NCBI RefSeq assembly: GCF_902459465.1
Contig: NC_047062.1
Span: forward strand, 21,147,919 to 21,211,918
Reading direction: 5' to 3'
Length of the DNA: 64,000 bases
Source of the DNA: Asterias rubens
Taxonomy: Eukaryota; Echinodermata; Asteroidea; Forcipulatida; Asteriidae
Shown here in pieces: positions 45,001 to 56,890 of this stretch (positions are counted from its first letter, which is position 1; each line of letters opens with the position of its first letter). The notes beneath the pieces are model-generated. The model did no database searches and was not told where the DNA came from. It worked only from the letters and a program-made list of their open reading frames with translations. Made by a program: the position numbers and the translations under genes.

Positions 45001-48000
45001 AAAAAGTGGGAGGGAAATTCGATTAATTGTAGGACTGCATTTTATTTTTCTTCAATATTCACAGTTTCTATTTATATTGAACGTTCGCCAGTAGGAATCA
45101 TGGCCCGTTTGCATGTATTGTATTGTATTGTATTGTATTGTATTCCGTGTATGTATTGTTCAGCTTATTATGCCACACGAACCCGAATCAGTGATGTTTG
45201 TCTGTTGACGAAAGAATGAAATCTAGAGGCGGCAACAATGGTTCTCGAGGAGGAAATAAATTAATTAATTAATTAAAATTTAAAAACAAATATTTTAACG
45301 GGAAAGCAGCTTCACATGAAAGTCAACTGACGCTCCCACCTCCACATATCACACATTATGCCATAAAAACGGTTGAAACGGTTTCTGTGTGGTTCTCTAT
45401 TGAGTCGATTGTATTATTATGGTAAATGACTGCGGGGTCATTGACCTCATTTGACACTGCCCCCCTTTCTAGGCCAAGTTAACTCGAGAACGAATGTGAC
45501 ACATCCAGACTGTCTTCTAAATAGTTATTGCTTGAAATAAATTATGAATAACTGTATATAACTGTAGTGTAAGTCCATCAATTTCTACTAGCACATCAAC
45601 ACATTATATGAGTTTGTAACATCGGTGCAAATCTATAGGCCCATGCTTGTATTTCCTTCAAAGTTCAATAACTTTTAAGGGGGGGGGCATGGCTTTTTGA
45701 GATATTACCGTCTAGGCCTGCAGACCACATTAGATTTCCAGTTTCGCACAGGCCTCAAATGTTTCATCTAATTTACAAGTGTAATTGCAACATCGGCATT
45801 GACGGCTTTGGACGGTCGTGTAAACTATAGAGTCTGGTAACTAGACATGTTGTTTTTGTTTTCTCATGATCATAAAACAATCGTAGCTATCACTTCATGG
45901 GTTCCGAACACGACCCTAGTTTTTTGTATGGAATTTAAAGACTATTGGGGGGGGGGGGGGGTTCGAACGTCCACTTGTAACTCTGACACAGTCATAGAGA
46001 GATGGGAACCTAGACAGGGTCCCAGTTTCTGGTTGCATTTGCAATCAACGTGTCACTTCACGTCAGGCAGCCGTCGTGTTAACCTCAAAATAGTGCACCG
46101 TGAACATGGAGGGTCAGACGGTAGTCATGTGAAGAGCGATGACCTTAAATATCCTCGTACTATCTTATGCGGCTTAGCACGGGAAATACGATAGGAAGTC
46201 TGATGGACTTGGGGGAAAAATCTCGAAGAATCACAACTGAAAGTTTGCGTATCGTACTCTCTCAAAAGGTCAACACTCCAAGTTTTGTTGTAGAACGAGC
46301 AATACTTATTGGAGCAAATTTAACTAAAAAACAATGTTATATTTTGTGCATTGGTACTATCTTATATAGCACGATAGGAAGCCTGAAAGAAAAGAAATCA
46401 AAGAATCACAAACGAAAGTTTGCGTATTGCAGGCCAACACTCTCAAAGGTCAACACTTCAAGTTTCGTTACAGAAAATCAACAATGAAAGGTTGGAAGAT
46501 ATTACAACACACTGTTGGCATAAGTTATATAAGGGGATATGTTTTGTGTTGGGTGTTCACTATTCTGCACATGTCCTTGCTCCATTTTACTGCAAGGATC
46601 TCGCTAAATTAAAGGAGCATTCAAGCCAGTTTTCATTTTTTTTTTACTTGTTTGAAATTATCACTTTAAAATTAAGGCCATTGCCTTCAAATAATTTTGA
46701 ACAACATCTGGAGGCGGGATTAGTTTTTTTTTGCGATTTGCTTGAATGGTTGTTTTCTCAATGCACCTTTTTTAACTCATCGGATTGTGGTGCACCACTT
46801 CTTGTTTCATTGATCAAACAACAAACGTCATTGTCATAAGTTACATTCAATGAATTTCAGCAGAAAAACACCAAAGCTGTATATTATGAAGTATGATAAA
46901 ATAGTTCACAGCTCAGTAATCATGTAAAAACAACATGTGACGAACACTATATAATATTACTTCATCATTATATTTCAGTATTTCACTGAAATGAATCTGC
47001 TGACCATGAAAACACAATGGATAGTTTGTCATGGTGTTTATTTTAGACTGCGTTCAAAAACAACCACTACTGGTTATACCCGACGCTGGTTCGTGCATTT
47101 CTGCAATACACGATCAGTTGTTGTTTTTGTAAACAGGGATGAAACTTCCATAAACAATAACTTCCAAGTTAGATCTACATGAGGTCTAGCTTATAAACGC
47201 GGGAAAAGCACATTGGATTATTGCATTATTCTGATTGAGTGAGAGGGATGAAAACAGAAACTGAAAGAGTAACTGGGTGTGCAGTTGGGAATTAAATTGA
47301 TTTGTAATGGACGAGGGAATATTGAAAAATAAAACATCCCAAATCCCATATGATGGCAACCAACACCGTTACTCCTCATGATGTGGTTGCAGTGTTGCAG
47401 TCGTGAGGTTATGACCCGCCAATTGATTCGAAGTTTCCCACAGCTTGATTCCCACGGCATGGAGGTCAATACCGGACGCCACAATGTGGCTCGTGTGCTA
47501 ATACCCAGTGACTTTATGACGAGTCTAATCAATATCATGAGCCAGTGCTATTAGTGTTATTGCAGCCGAACCTGTTTCAATCGGTCTCTCTAAAACATCC
47601 GTTGATTAATTTGGTCACCGTGGTTCAAGATCTGTGTCTTTAAAGCCATTGGACCCTTTCGGTTCAGGAAAAAAAAAAAAAGTTCACAGATTTACAAATA
47701 ACTTACAGGGTTTACAGAAGGCAATGGTGAAAGACTTCTCTTGAAATATTATTCCATGAAATGCTTAACTTTTTGAGAAAACAGCAAAACAATATAAATT
47801 CTCGTTAACGAGAATTACGGATTTATTTTAAACACATTTCATGACACGGCGAAACGCGCGGAAACAAGGGTGGGTTTTTCCGTTGTTTTCTCCCGACTCC
47901 GATGACCGATTGAGCCTAAATTTTCACAGGTTTGTTATTTGATATAGAAGTTGTGGTACACAAAGTGTGGGCCTTGGACAACACTGTTTACCGAAAGGGT

Positions 48001-51000
48001 CCAATGGCTTTAATAACAGGATCATGTCAGCTATTTTGTGTGATTTTGAGCTGAGTCCGTTCTCAAACTATTGGTAAAGACTGCAAATACATTCAACGAC
48101 ACAAAAACAAAGTTTTTAAATGTATTTGATTCAGAATTACTCAGATTGTCATCAGTGGCGTGACTAAACATTCATTTTGTTGTTCTTCCTCAAAAATACC
48201 ACAACTCATGCTCAATCTGGTTCCCATCTCCAATGCATTAAATCATTATAATGGCAAAACACACACACACACACACACCCCCACAGGTAATGGAATAGAG
48301 TGCAAGCGTTAATCATTCTTTCCACACGATACTTAGATATCCAAGTTTGCTTATGATTTTTAATGAAAAGACATATAGGCATATATGGTGAAAGCAATGG
48401 CGATTGATAGGCATACAGCTCAAAGTACACTTCGGTTTCGTAAAACGTCAGTCCCCCGTATAGCTTCTGTTATCTCCTGAGAAAACATACCCAATTTATA
48501 TTTAGTTAATATTTACTATCGAATTGCTATGAAGAAAAACAAACAGTACAACGTACAGATTCTGAAGAAACGAAAGCAAAACAACACCAAATGCGTCAGT
48601 GAAGATATGCAATGGTCATGTCCCGTGGAAATGAAAACAACAATGACGTGTACATTATTTCGAAAGCTTTGGGTGAAATGGTGTTACTAATAATAATAAT
48701 AATATTAATAGTACTTTTGAATTGGTATCTGAAAGGATAAGCCTGCACGAAAACGTCTAATCGTAACCCACTGGTTGTCAATGAAACACCCATGCATTAT
48801 TTGCTCATCAACCGTCGACCTGATTATAGGGTTGTTTTGGGTCAGCAACTGTAATGTTCGAAAGCTTTGGGTACATGTTGTTAATGATCTTTGAACTTTT
48901 CTATTGGTATCTGAAAGGTATAATATTAAATAAGCCTGCACAGAAACGTATATAACCGCAACCCGTAGTTCGAAAACACCCATACATATTAACACATCAC
49001 CCATCGGCCTGAGGTATAATAATGTTTTTTTTTTAAAGGGTGTGCCCTTTAAAAATGTCCACTATTATACTGCCGATAGAGTAATTACACGGTATCGTTT
49101 AAATGGCATTATTTTGAAAGCTTTTGGTAAAATTTGGTCAAGTAGGCCCTACATGATCTTTGAACTTGTCTATTAGTGTCTGAAAGGTATATAAGCCTGC
49201 ACAGAAACGTAATCGCAACCCGTAGTCCGGAAACACCCATTCATATATTTTACACATCACCAATCGGCCTGTTGTGTAGTTTTTTGGGTCAGCAAAAAAA
49301 ATGTCCGTTTACCCTATATAACATTTTACAACATGCCGAAAGAGCTGTATTGCACGGTATTGATAAACTAGCAAATAAAAATAATAAAAGCAAAAGGAGT
49401 TTCGATTCAACCGGTCCCACACCGCCACAGGCATTGTGATTATATAGCCAGTTCTATTGTGTGCTTTCTACTCCCTTAACAATACCCAGCCATGAATTCA
49501 AGTATATAATCCGACTATATAAGATGCACTTGCGACTTTTCTCTCTTTGAAGTTCAACTATTTTGAGGTTTAGCGCGGCCTGTTGTGGAATGTCCCGCCA
49601 TAAGAGCCATGCTGTTATACTGTTCAATTGTATTGGGTGTAGTTCCTGGAGTTGTTGTAACAGTTGTGGCATTGGGACAGCCATGCGCTCTTGATGAAAG
49701 ATAACCGTAGCCCATGCATGTGTAATGTAGGCTTTTTTAGCGAAGAAATTTAATATGATATTTCCATTATTCAAAACAGGAATGTTGATTTAAAAAAAAA
49801 ACTTATTCGGTACGGAGATTTGGGTTCTAGGCCTATATCTGTGAGTTTACAATGGATAACATGATCCAATCATTTTGGCAAAAAAACCAAAAAGAACCAA
49901 ATAGATACCCGAAACAAGTCAAGATGCGTTCGTGCACATTCGTGGACAACTTTGTCCGGTATTTTTCTGTAAGGCACTAATACAAAAAAGGAAACAGCTG
50001 AACAGGCATGACCGTGAATCACCGAGAACCCGGGGTTTCACGGTTGATATGAGGGGAAATCGGCTCGACTGTCGTTAACTTGTAATGGTTTTACAAGATG
50101 GCATCCACTCTCATACCAAAGTACCAACTTGAGCCCATAAATTAAGAAAATCGTAAATTATTCTGCCCTAATCCTCACATTCACCCCTTGAGTGAAAAGC
50201 ATAGCATGCGATGCCATAATCCAAAGGAAAGTAATCTATGTTTTTATACATATAACAGCTGAGTTTCTTCTCTTAACTCAATTTAAAACTATTGTGACAA
50301 GCAGTCTCTTTATTTTCACCCGGCGATTGTCAAATTAGCCACAGCAAAGCCTGCCATTTTGTAAACCATGTAATCCCCTTTTGTATCACTAACTCAAATA
50401 TAAGTTACTTCAGTTATATTTTCAAATCTGTAACAATAAACAGACTGCATAATTCATTCATCTATTTATTTGACTAACTGCAAATAACGGGTGTTTCTCC
50501 TTCGTTTATGTCCTATTGCACACAGGCCTTATATTCGTGGTGGACAGTGCCGATAGAGGGCGCTTGTGGGAGGCGAGAGATGAGCTGTTTCGAGTGGTGT
50601 CGAATCCTAACATGACTAAAGGAATTCCAGTTCTTGTCTTAGCGAATAAGCAAGATTTACCAGGTAAGCAGAGTACTATGTTTTCCTGACAAATAAGTGT
50701 TAGGTGGGTCGAAAACATTCTTGAAAATCCGTTTAAAGTGAGTCATTTTCCACAAGAACAGATCCTACCTAAAGAAGGCCACCAACTCTCTATATTATTT
50801 TTACACCATTGGCCTTTTTCGCCCAAAAGTAATAAAATCTTATAATGTCACAAACAAAAACAAACATTACACAATGTTGTCTCTGGCGTTGTTACACACA
50901 ATGATATTCACAAGTTTTTTATTATAAATCCTTAGTTTTCAAAGATTGTCATTACAATCTTGGTTTGCTTCTGTTTGTTGCAATTAAAGTGTTAGACATG

Positions 51001-51439
51001 AGTCACTCATAATTTCACATGTTGGCCTCTCTAGCTGTAACTCACTATCTCCCCAAAAGAATGAGAAAACTGATATGTGAATAAATTTACTTCTTGGAGG
51101 TAGGACTGGTTGCCTGTAAATTGCCTCGTGTGACATGATCAATGTCAAATGAACATTCATTTACATCTTCAACTTTATACTCTCAATAAACCAAGCACAC
51201 GTTTCTCTCTGTGTCAACCCCCAACAGGAGCATACAATGCAGCACGCATCTCAGAAGTGATGGACCTTCAGAGTCTCTCGGACAATCATCCGTGGATGGT
51301 AATAGAAACCCAGGCCAGCACGGGAGAGGGTCTCCAAGAAGCCTTTAAAACCATGGCTAGAATGGTCAAACAATTCCATAAAGACTCCAGTAAAGCAGAG
51401 CTTGGAAACTCCAAATCGGGAGATGCAACAGAGGTCTAG
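30023..51439 (+). CDS. ARF-like small GTPase, gene D, 218 aa, giant introns
   Basis: Coding exons: 30,023-30,152; 41,630-41,806; 50,526-50,663; 51,228-51,439. Introns of 11.5, 8.7 and 0.56 kb sit at exactly the positions used in A-C. The protein begins [14 protein letters not shown], with Gly2 and Thr6 for myristoylation and about ten extra residues before the P-loop GLDAAGKT (39-46). [14 protein letters not shown] and NKQD (143-146) are intact; the G5 region reads TQASTG. A charged tail beyond the GTPase fold ends GDATEV, which fits a class I PDZ ligand (T-x-V). The family predicts a membrane-recruited GTP switch. The long N-terminus and tail set it apart from its three neighbours. Candidate polyadenylation signals AATAAA are at 51,808 and 51,886. 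Confidence 0.9.
30153..33053 (+). other. Gene D intron 1, first part
   Basis: No exon-like segment with ARF similarity. Short open frames (for example 30,802-31,098 and 31,114-31,389) have no recognisable domains. Donor GTAAGT follows the first exon at 30,153. No strong repeat was seen before the MITE-1 copy at 33,054. Confidence 0.4.
33054..33426 (+). mobile_element. MITE-1 copy in intron 1 of gene D
   Basis: Near full-length: left end ACTATTGGTAATTGTCAAAG, internal inverted pair GATTTCGAGACCTCAAATTC / GAGGTATCGAAATCAAA, right end CAATAGTGTCCACTGCCTTT. Confidence 0.85.
33427..36450 (+). other. Gene D intron 1, middle
   Basis: AT-rich, no gene recognised. The 215-residue minus-strand frame at 35,770-36,417 is the longest here but has no family signature and is cysteine- and aromatic-rich in the way of a chance frame. 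Confidence 0.4.
36455..37205. repeat. Satellite: four tandem units of about 185 bp
   Basis: Each unit runs GGCCATGGTCGTAGGCACAC, CTTCTTGAAATTAATAATA, ATCTAAGTGTG, TTATTCAAGTCCCCAACAAC, GCAAAACTGTGACATCATTA, GCCAGGCCTTTAACAT and ATGGATTCA. Units begin near 36,459, 36,637, 36,827 and 37,008. They differ by substitutions and small indels, so the array is not recent. A palindromic TATAACAATGTTATTCAAG variant interrupts the fourth unit. Confidence 0.85.
37206..38349 (+). other. Gene D intron 1, between satellites
   Basis: No gene or clear repeat. A GC-rich patch at 37,210-37,270 contrasts with its surroundings but has no recognisable feature. Confidence 0.35.
38453..38541 (+). repeat. tRNA-Leu(CAA)-like segment, copy 1
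   Basis: A-box-like TGGCCGAGTGG, anticodon arm CCGGACTCAAGCTCCGG with loop CTCAAGC (CAA), a variable-arm region and a degenerate B-box GGTACAAGTCC. The ends GGCGATAG and GTCATGACC do not pair, and the B-box lacks the TTC of real genes, so it is a tRNA-derived repeat head and not a functional tRNA. Copy 2 is at 39,320-39,408. Confidence 0.6.
38602..39205. repeat. 26-bp palindromic minisatellite, about 23 units
   Basis: The unit is TGACCCGGAATCCGGGTCA, a 9-1-9 perfect palindrome, followed by a 7-nt linker that is either TTTCAAG or TTTGAAT. Linkers of the two kinds come in runs. Single-base variants are rare (for example ACCTGG at 38,837). The array could form 23 adjacent hairpins on each strand. 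Confidence 0.9.
39320..39408 (+). repeat. tRNA-Leu(CAA)-like segment, copy 2
   Basis: Differs from copy 1 by a handful of bases (GATCGTGG for GATAGTGG, GGTTAGCAAGATG for GTTTAACAAGGTG). It has the same unpaired ends and degenerate B-box. It is followed by a short palindrome array at 39,467-39,556. Confidence 0.6.
39905..40246 (+). mobile_element. MITE-1 copy in intron 1 of gene D
   Basis: Left end GTTAAAGGCAAGACTAGCC is damaged; right end AATTACCAATAGTGTCCACT is intact. The internal inverted block GATTTCGAGACCTCAAGTTC / GAGGTCTCGAAATC is well kept. Confidence 0.85.
40247..41629 (+). other. Gene D intron 1, last part
   Basis: No gene seen. It ends in a polypyrimidine tract and TTCTGCAG acceptor before exon 2. 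Confidence 0.4.
41868..42015 (+). mobile_element. MITE-1 copy with internal deletion
   Basis: Carries the left block TTGGTAATTGTCAAAGACCA and right blocks CTCTTTACCAAGTAATTTGT / GAGTAATTA, with nearly all of the middle missing. In gene D intron 2, 60 bp after exon 2. Confidence 0.7.
42951..43315 (-). mobile_element. MITE-1 family, near full-length reference copy
   Basis: About 365 bp. Terminal inverted repeats: TTAAAGGCAATGGACACTAT on the left, ACAGTGTCCATTGTCTTTAA on the right. Internal features are the GAGAAACGGCTCCCTCTC block, an inner inverted pair around GAGGTCTCGAAATCAAG and the ACAACTTCGTGTGACAAGGG block. There is no coding capacity. This is the commonest repeat of the window, with at least ten copies. 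Confidence 0.88.
43846..44240. mobile_element. MITE-2 family, right end degraded
   Basis: Starts TAAAGCCATTGGACCCTTTC like the intact copy at 47,641. The two copies share long blocks (TTTACAGAAGG, AATTCTCGTTA(G/A)CGAGAATTACGG, GACACGGCGAAACGCGCG). The right terminal repeat is not preserved here. Confidence 0.8.
44431..44760 (+). mobile_element. MITE-1 copy in intron 2 of gene D
   Basis: Diverged copy: AAAGGCGCTGTATCACGTTT on the left and ACCAAACGTGTACATTCCA on the right, so the inner edges of both terminal repeats carry matching changes (ACGTTTGGTAATT / AATTACCAAACGT), which suggests a distinct subfamily and not random decay. Confidence 0.75.
45113..45144. repeat. (TATTG)n microsatellite
   Basis: Six tandem TATTG units, uninterrupted, in gene D intron 2. 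A second simple repeat, (CA)n, is at 48,257-48,279. Confidence 0.85.
45145..47640 (+). other. Gene D intron 2, middle
   Basis: No gene recognised. Contains a poly-G run at 45,948-45,961 and a pair of similar segments (46,165-46,300 and 46,370-46,480) sharing CGATAGGAAG(T/C)CTGA, AAGAATCACAA and GAAAGTTTGCGTAT, a local tandem duplication of about 200 bp. Confidence 0.45.
47641..48012. mobile_element. MITE-2 family, intact copy, 372 bp
   Basis: Terminal inverted repeats TAAAGCCATTGGACCCTTTC and GAAAGGGTCCAATGGCTTTA, perfect over at least 20 bp. An internal perfect palindrome AATTCTCGTTAACGAGAATT lies near 47,795. Noncoding. Related copy at 43,846. Confidence 0.9.
48661..49290. repeat. Three diverged tandem units of 200-255 bp
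   Basis: Units start near 48,661, 48,859 and 49,114 with (C/T)GAAAGCTTT(G/T)GGT. Each continues with TATTGGTATCTGAAAGG, AAGCCTGCACAGAAACGTA, CGCAACCCGTAGT, AAACACCCAT and CATCACC(A/C)ATCGGCCTG. The middle unit contains an insertion with a TTTAAAGGGTGTGCCCTTTAAA palindrome at 49,033. Confidence 0.8.
49291..50525 (+). other. Gene D intron 2, last part
   Basis: No gene or clear repeat recognised. Ends with a TTGCACACAG acceptor before exon 3. Confidence 0.4.
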
Positions 51440-54400
51440 CTTCACTGCTTTGGAAACTATTATTTTGACGCTGAAAAACACTGATTATACGTCGACCAAA
51501 GGCGAAAAGTGCTCTTGTTTGCTGGTGCTATGCGGAGTTCTGAAAGAGCAGCTCCACAGTCGTGTTTGTGTGGACGAATCAGCGTGAAGATTGGCAATGC
51601 AGCAGCCAATCAAATACCCAGTTATTGAACACGTGTTCACTGGTACATCGCGGTACATCATGCTGTTAGCCTGAGATAGTCTTGGCTCAAGACTCTTCTG
51701 GCGGTACTTGATGGATGAATATGGATAGAAACAAAGGATGGTCACTGATGGATTTATTGACTGGTGAACACTGAGTGGGTTATATTCAAACGCCTATTAT
51801 CCGCAGCAATAAATGTGACGTCAGATTTTGTTCGTAACCAATGGCTGCATGTGTAACCATAAAACGACTTCAAGTAAAACATGTAAATAAAAATGGACGC
51901 TGAAAAGGAACGTTTTGTTTCTTTAGTGATTGATGTTTCAAAACAAAAATGCAAACCTGGACTGAAAATTTGCCTTCCCCAATATTTTCGAGGGATTGTT
52001 TGCATTTGGTTTATACAATATGTAAGATATCATACCCTGTAAGTATCTACAGGATTAACTGTTAGACAAAATATTCTGTTTTGTTATTTATAGAAAAATG
52101 GTTTAAAAGTTTGTTGTTAAAAAAATGTGCTCAGATGTTTTATGAAAATTAGTGATATGATGTGTTTTATTGGATTCATTTATCTCATGCAGTATGTGGA
52201 GATACTAATTTTAGATGTTTTTTTATTTTTTATTCTCCATGTTTTGAAGCTTTCACTTTCGTTAATAACGTCTAATACAATTGTGCAGGGTTTTGTTTGT
52301 ATAAATGTAATTCGTTTTGATAAGTAAACTATGATGTACTCCTCTGTATCTCTGCCTTGTGTTATATGATAGCTTCTATCTTGTTGGGCTGGGCAAATTC
52401 ATCGAGGGAAATAAATGGTGTTACTTTGGGAAATCAGAGTGATTATTTTACCGTTATCTTGTGAGGGGCGGAAAGGCCAATACTTTTGCGACATCCAAGG
52501 CAAATTAATGGCCAGTGTGGCCTTCATGAAAAATACAGGCCTTATACGAGTGTCGCCGGAATCGGAGATACAACTACGTTCCATCTGTACTCCCTAACTT
52601 AGTGATGTGCTTTCTCTGCGAAATACCTATGTACTTTCTCTCTTGACATGTAGAGATTTTACTAAAGATCTGCATGTTTTTGCTCCTGATCATTTTTTGT
52701 ATAAAATGATCACGGTAATTATATACTAAAAGCAAAGTATAAAGTTTCAGAAGATAAAACCCCAAACCATGTTGTAATGAAACTGAAAGTTTTACAGAAA
52801 CTTTGTCTAATAGACCACAATCATCTGTACAATATTAAGACATGTTTTTATTAGTGTGTTCATCTAAGTCTTATACTATCGTCTTCTTTAAAATATATTT
52901 ACTTTTCAAACTGTAAAACTGAACCAATTCAACAGCTCCTTCTGTGGTTAAGAAAATCGGGATACGAGACACGGAACGGGTGAAACAAGCTAATTACTTT
53001 AAAAGTATAGCTCTGTGAAATTGTGTAGGTCTATTGTCTTTTATGCTGCCCGAGTGGCCCAACGAATTATGCAAATTAAAATAAGTGTAAAGCATTAAAA
53101 AATAAAACACCAAAAACATCATAGCATAATCTGCAAAGTCAACGGCTATGCACATTCATTACATGAAGGTCGACTTGTCTTCCATATCTTCATTTTAATG
53201 TTGGGCAATGAATTAACAAGAGAGGCTGAATGCTTTAACTGATGTTAAAATCATGGTGCTATGATAGTGTTCCATTTGCCCTTTAATTCGCCCTGTGTTT
53301 TCTTATCAAATTAATGTAATCATGATTGCTGTCAATGCAATTCACTACATCACCTTTGAGTTCATTAAGGCAGCATCTCAAGTGGTGCTACGACACAGCG
53401 TCCTGCAGTGATTGCCTGTCGACAGGCACTGAGTATCCGTTTACAATCACACAGTGTCAGCTGCACCAATTCTCAATGTAATTATCAGATAATGAAAACT
53501 CAATTGGGATTCTAGGGCAACATTATATCATCTGTTATAAATTAAGTAATGATACAAGAAACCTCGTCTCTATTATTGCCCACTTATAGGCAACCATTTT
53601 GGATTAGTATACGCTTTCAGCGATTCAAAATGGACGGCTGTTCGTGGTGCTGATGGTGAGGTTTGGAAACGGCTTTGTACACACGTTCAGGATAGGCCGG
53701 AACCAGCCTATTCTGATCATGACAGACCGAGCTATTAAAAATGTGAAACTAAATTTTGGAGTGGGTTTCAAGTTATGTGATTAGGGATAACCGCTTGTTT
53801 GCTTCGCCAATCAGGCATGTCTATACATATAGCCTACGTGAAATATAATTAAGTCGGTTACTTCAATATTTTGCTCAGCAAAAAACCGAGACTGAGGGTC
53901 AATGACGAGCATAGCTGGTCACGTGGTGATTTGTCAGCTGGTGATGTTTTTCACGTAAAGCCAAGCAACTTTATTTGATGAATAGCTTGATGAATTTAAT
54001 TGTCAAATAAATCAAAAGCCAGGTTTTCTGTGGACACGATCTATAGGCATAACTGCCCTTGATTAATCATGCAATTTGGATGGCCTCTATTATTTATAGT
54101 GTATGCAATAAAATACCCACTGTGTGTAAAGCATTATGCTGAATCAAATGCAAATCTGCTATGAACGTTTTCTAAATCTAAAAGAATATTTTGTTATTTT
54201 GTCTTGTATTATAGAGATGGTCAAAGATCACAGCTTCGAATTATTTACACATAATTATTATCATTTCCCTTTCTTTCAATGGTTGCCATTTGCCAAGATT
54301 GTAAAATGTACCAAAAACATTTTTTTATGCGACCATACAATGAATTGTTCCCTGTTCCAGATTGGTCTTGCATTATTTTGTGATGACTCTATGATTAATA

Positions 54401-56890
54401 AAGACAATCAAAGATGCTGTTATCATCATGACTGAAATTCGTGGCATGTGAAAAATGAATGTTTTACGGTCTGTGTTGTTGTCGTGGGTCTTGTGATTTA
54501 TGGTCTATTAACCGCAACTTGGAATGGTATTAATCTAAATAGTTGTGTCACGTGTCACATACCTCACTAGACACTTATTGATTCACCACCCATGTATTTA
54601 TGTTTTTATATCAAAAGAACTTCCCTGATCTTTGCGTTACAGTCATGATAGCGGGTTGAGATTGGCAAGGAAACAAATTAATCGTGATAAAAAATATTAT
54701 CAAAGTTTGGCCTCATAAACTTGATACCAGTAGGCCTACAAAGTTCCCTGATTAAAAACTGTCCGGTAACAAGTTACTTCGATTTGCGAAAGGGATAATA
54801 ATATCTTTGCGAACGATCGGAACGTGCACATAAAAATCCCCGAGACGCCATCTTTAGGCCAAATTTGGGTTTCGGCTTTGAGCTGCGTCGCGTCCTATTT
54901 TGTATACGCTTCCAAGAGATTGTGGGCCAATTTTTTTGAAAGCCACTTCACGTGTGCCGCATTGGCGGTACGTTTTATTGTACGCATGGCGCAAAGGGTA
55001 ATTTGTGCGTTTAAAAAATTAAATAAACAACCATTGTGCCGGAACTACATTGATTTAAAAAAAAAAATAAAAATCGCCGTCTTGACCGCATGTGTATAAT
55101 AGGCCCGTCTCACGAGCAACAAGGCTCTTTTAAACTAATCAAATTTTTCATTTCCAAATCGCCTTCTAGCTGTGACTCACATTTCACTTGTAAATACTAT
55201 ACGCCTCGTTATGGTCAGCAGTATGGTAGTGACCGAAGCCCCAGGCCTATGAATGAGTGTGAAAAGAATGTAACATAGGCCTATAAGAATGCAATGACGA
55301 AATGAACATTAATCAACTTAAATTTATCACCATGCTTAATAAATCGTACGCCAGTGACGTGACGCTTTCTTGTTGATCAAAATCATGCAACTCGGAGAGT
55401 ATATTATAGGCAAATGGCAATTTTTCAGCAATCTTTGGACCTCTTGTACTAAAAACGAAATAATACAGTTTTTGTGTAATGTTCCAAATCACCAAGGACG
55501 TTGACCCCTTCTTCTGGTTTGGTAAAACCAGTCGATGGGATCGGTTAAAACAGCAAGGACGTTAATTAATTTGTTTTGGGGAACCATGGAGGTAGAAATA
55601 GGTGGGGGAACTAACGTCATCAAACAGCCTTGTTCATTACGTACATACGTATTAAACCAAAAAGAGGGCGGGCTTTATGAGATTACAGGGTGCTTCCAAA
55701 CGCGTATCAAGTACCAGTAGGTGCATAGTTTTTACTTTAAATAAATAATAACAACAATATGCAGATTTGTATTGCGCCAATCCACTCTATCATACTTTGT
55801 TTCCGGTTTTAACAAATCACACACAATACAGATGTTATGTTTTGTTTTTATTCATAAATTATAGTAATAATTGTTATGGACAGCGTATTATAGGTAGACC
55901 ATTCATCACGTGACTAAAAACGTCAAGGTATGGTAAAGTGTCTGATCACCGGGCATGCCAAGAGTTGATGCACCCAACATCAGAGCATCGACCTCGTTAA
56001 TTTGTTGTAGGCCATCCAAAAATTTCATATAAGACAGATTTGAGGGCCCAAAAGAGGGGTGTCACATCGGGTAAAACTTTTAAAACAATATTGTGACCTC
56101 AGGGTGGGGTTGACTTCCAACTTTTTGTATTTTGAACGAGGCCTAAATATTTTCCTATTTTGCTGAGAGGAGGTGGATGGATATTTGTTAAGAATAATGC
56201 TCAGACGTCTGGAAACAAAACGCCCAAATTGAGCGGAGTATTAAAGTTCAATGGGCAATGGATAATTCCTCTTTACAGTAAAAAGCTGTGGGACTTCTAT
56301 GCATTTGTGGGTATTTTGCACTGTTTTGATTTAGTGTGGTGCACAAGAGGGCCGAAAGGGGCTACAAAGTGACGGCGGATGTGAGTGGGTGTTGGAACTT
56401 TTTTCTCTGATCGTTTTAGGGGCCATGCATAATATGGAGAAGGAAGTAAATTATTGTTAAATAAACACCCTCCTTTTAAAAATTTTTTTTTCAAGTATTA
56501 CTCAAACATGAGCGGTGACGAGCGAAAAGCTTTTACCGAAAAAAGAATTCGTAATCCAAAGCGACAAGTCTGAACACGAACACCTTTTTATGTGATCGAC
56601 CAGTCGACGAGTTTAGAAGTGCACATTAACATAACTAGGGGAAAGCGCCCTCACTAATTTGCATAAGACAATCTTGTTGACGAATTGGACTTTTTCCAAA
56701 CCCGTGACACAACCGCAGTGAATAAAGTAGTGCCGAGTGAGACTATTTTGGGCTTTTCGTGGTAGCAACGGCTATTAATCACCCTCAAAAGAGATGTGTA
56801 TAACATTTCAATCAATTTATGATCGTTTAAGCTGAAAATTGAGGAGTAATCGTTCAATAAATAAAGCGAATTGATATTACGATTTGCTCC
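51440..56890. other. Gene D 3' UTR and intergenic region before MAX
   Basis: Two candidate polyadenylation signals for gene D lie at 51,808 and 51,886. Beyond them I see no gene or strong repeat. An interval at 52,415-52,597 is open on both strands but resembles no family known to me. ORFs at 54,824-55,099 and 56,160-56,372 look like chance frames. Confidence 0.4.

Noticed and set aside
52415-52597. Segment open on both strands after gene D
   Set aside because: Neither translation resembles a known domain; likely coincidence or repeat debris.
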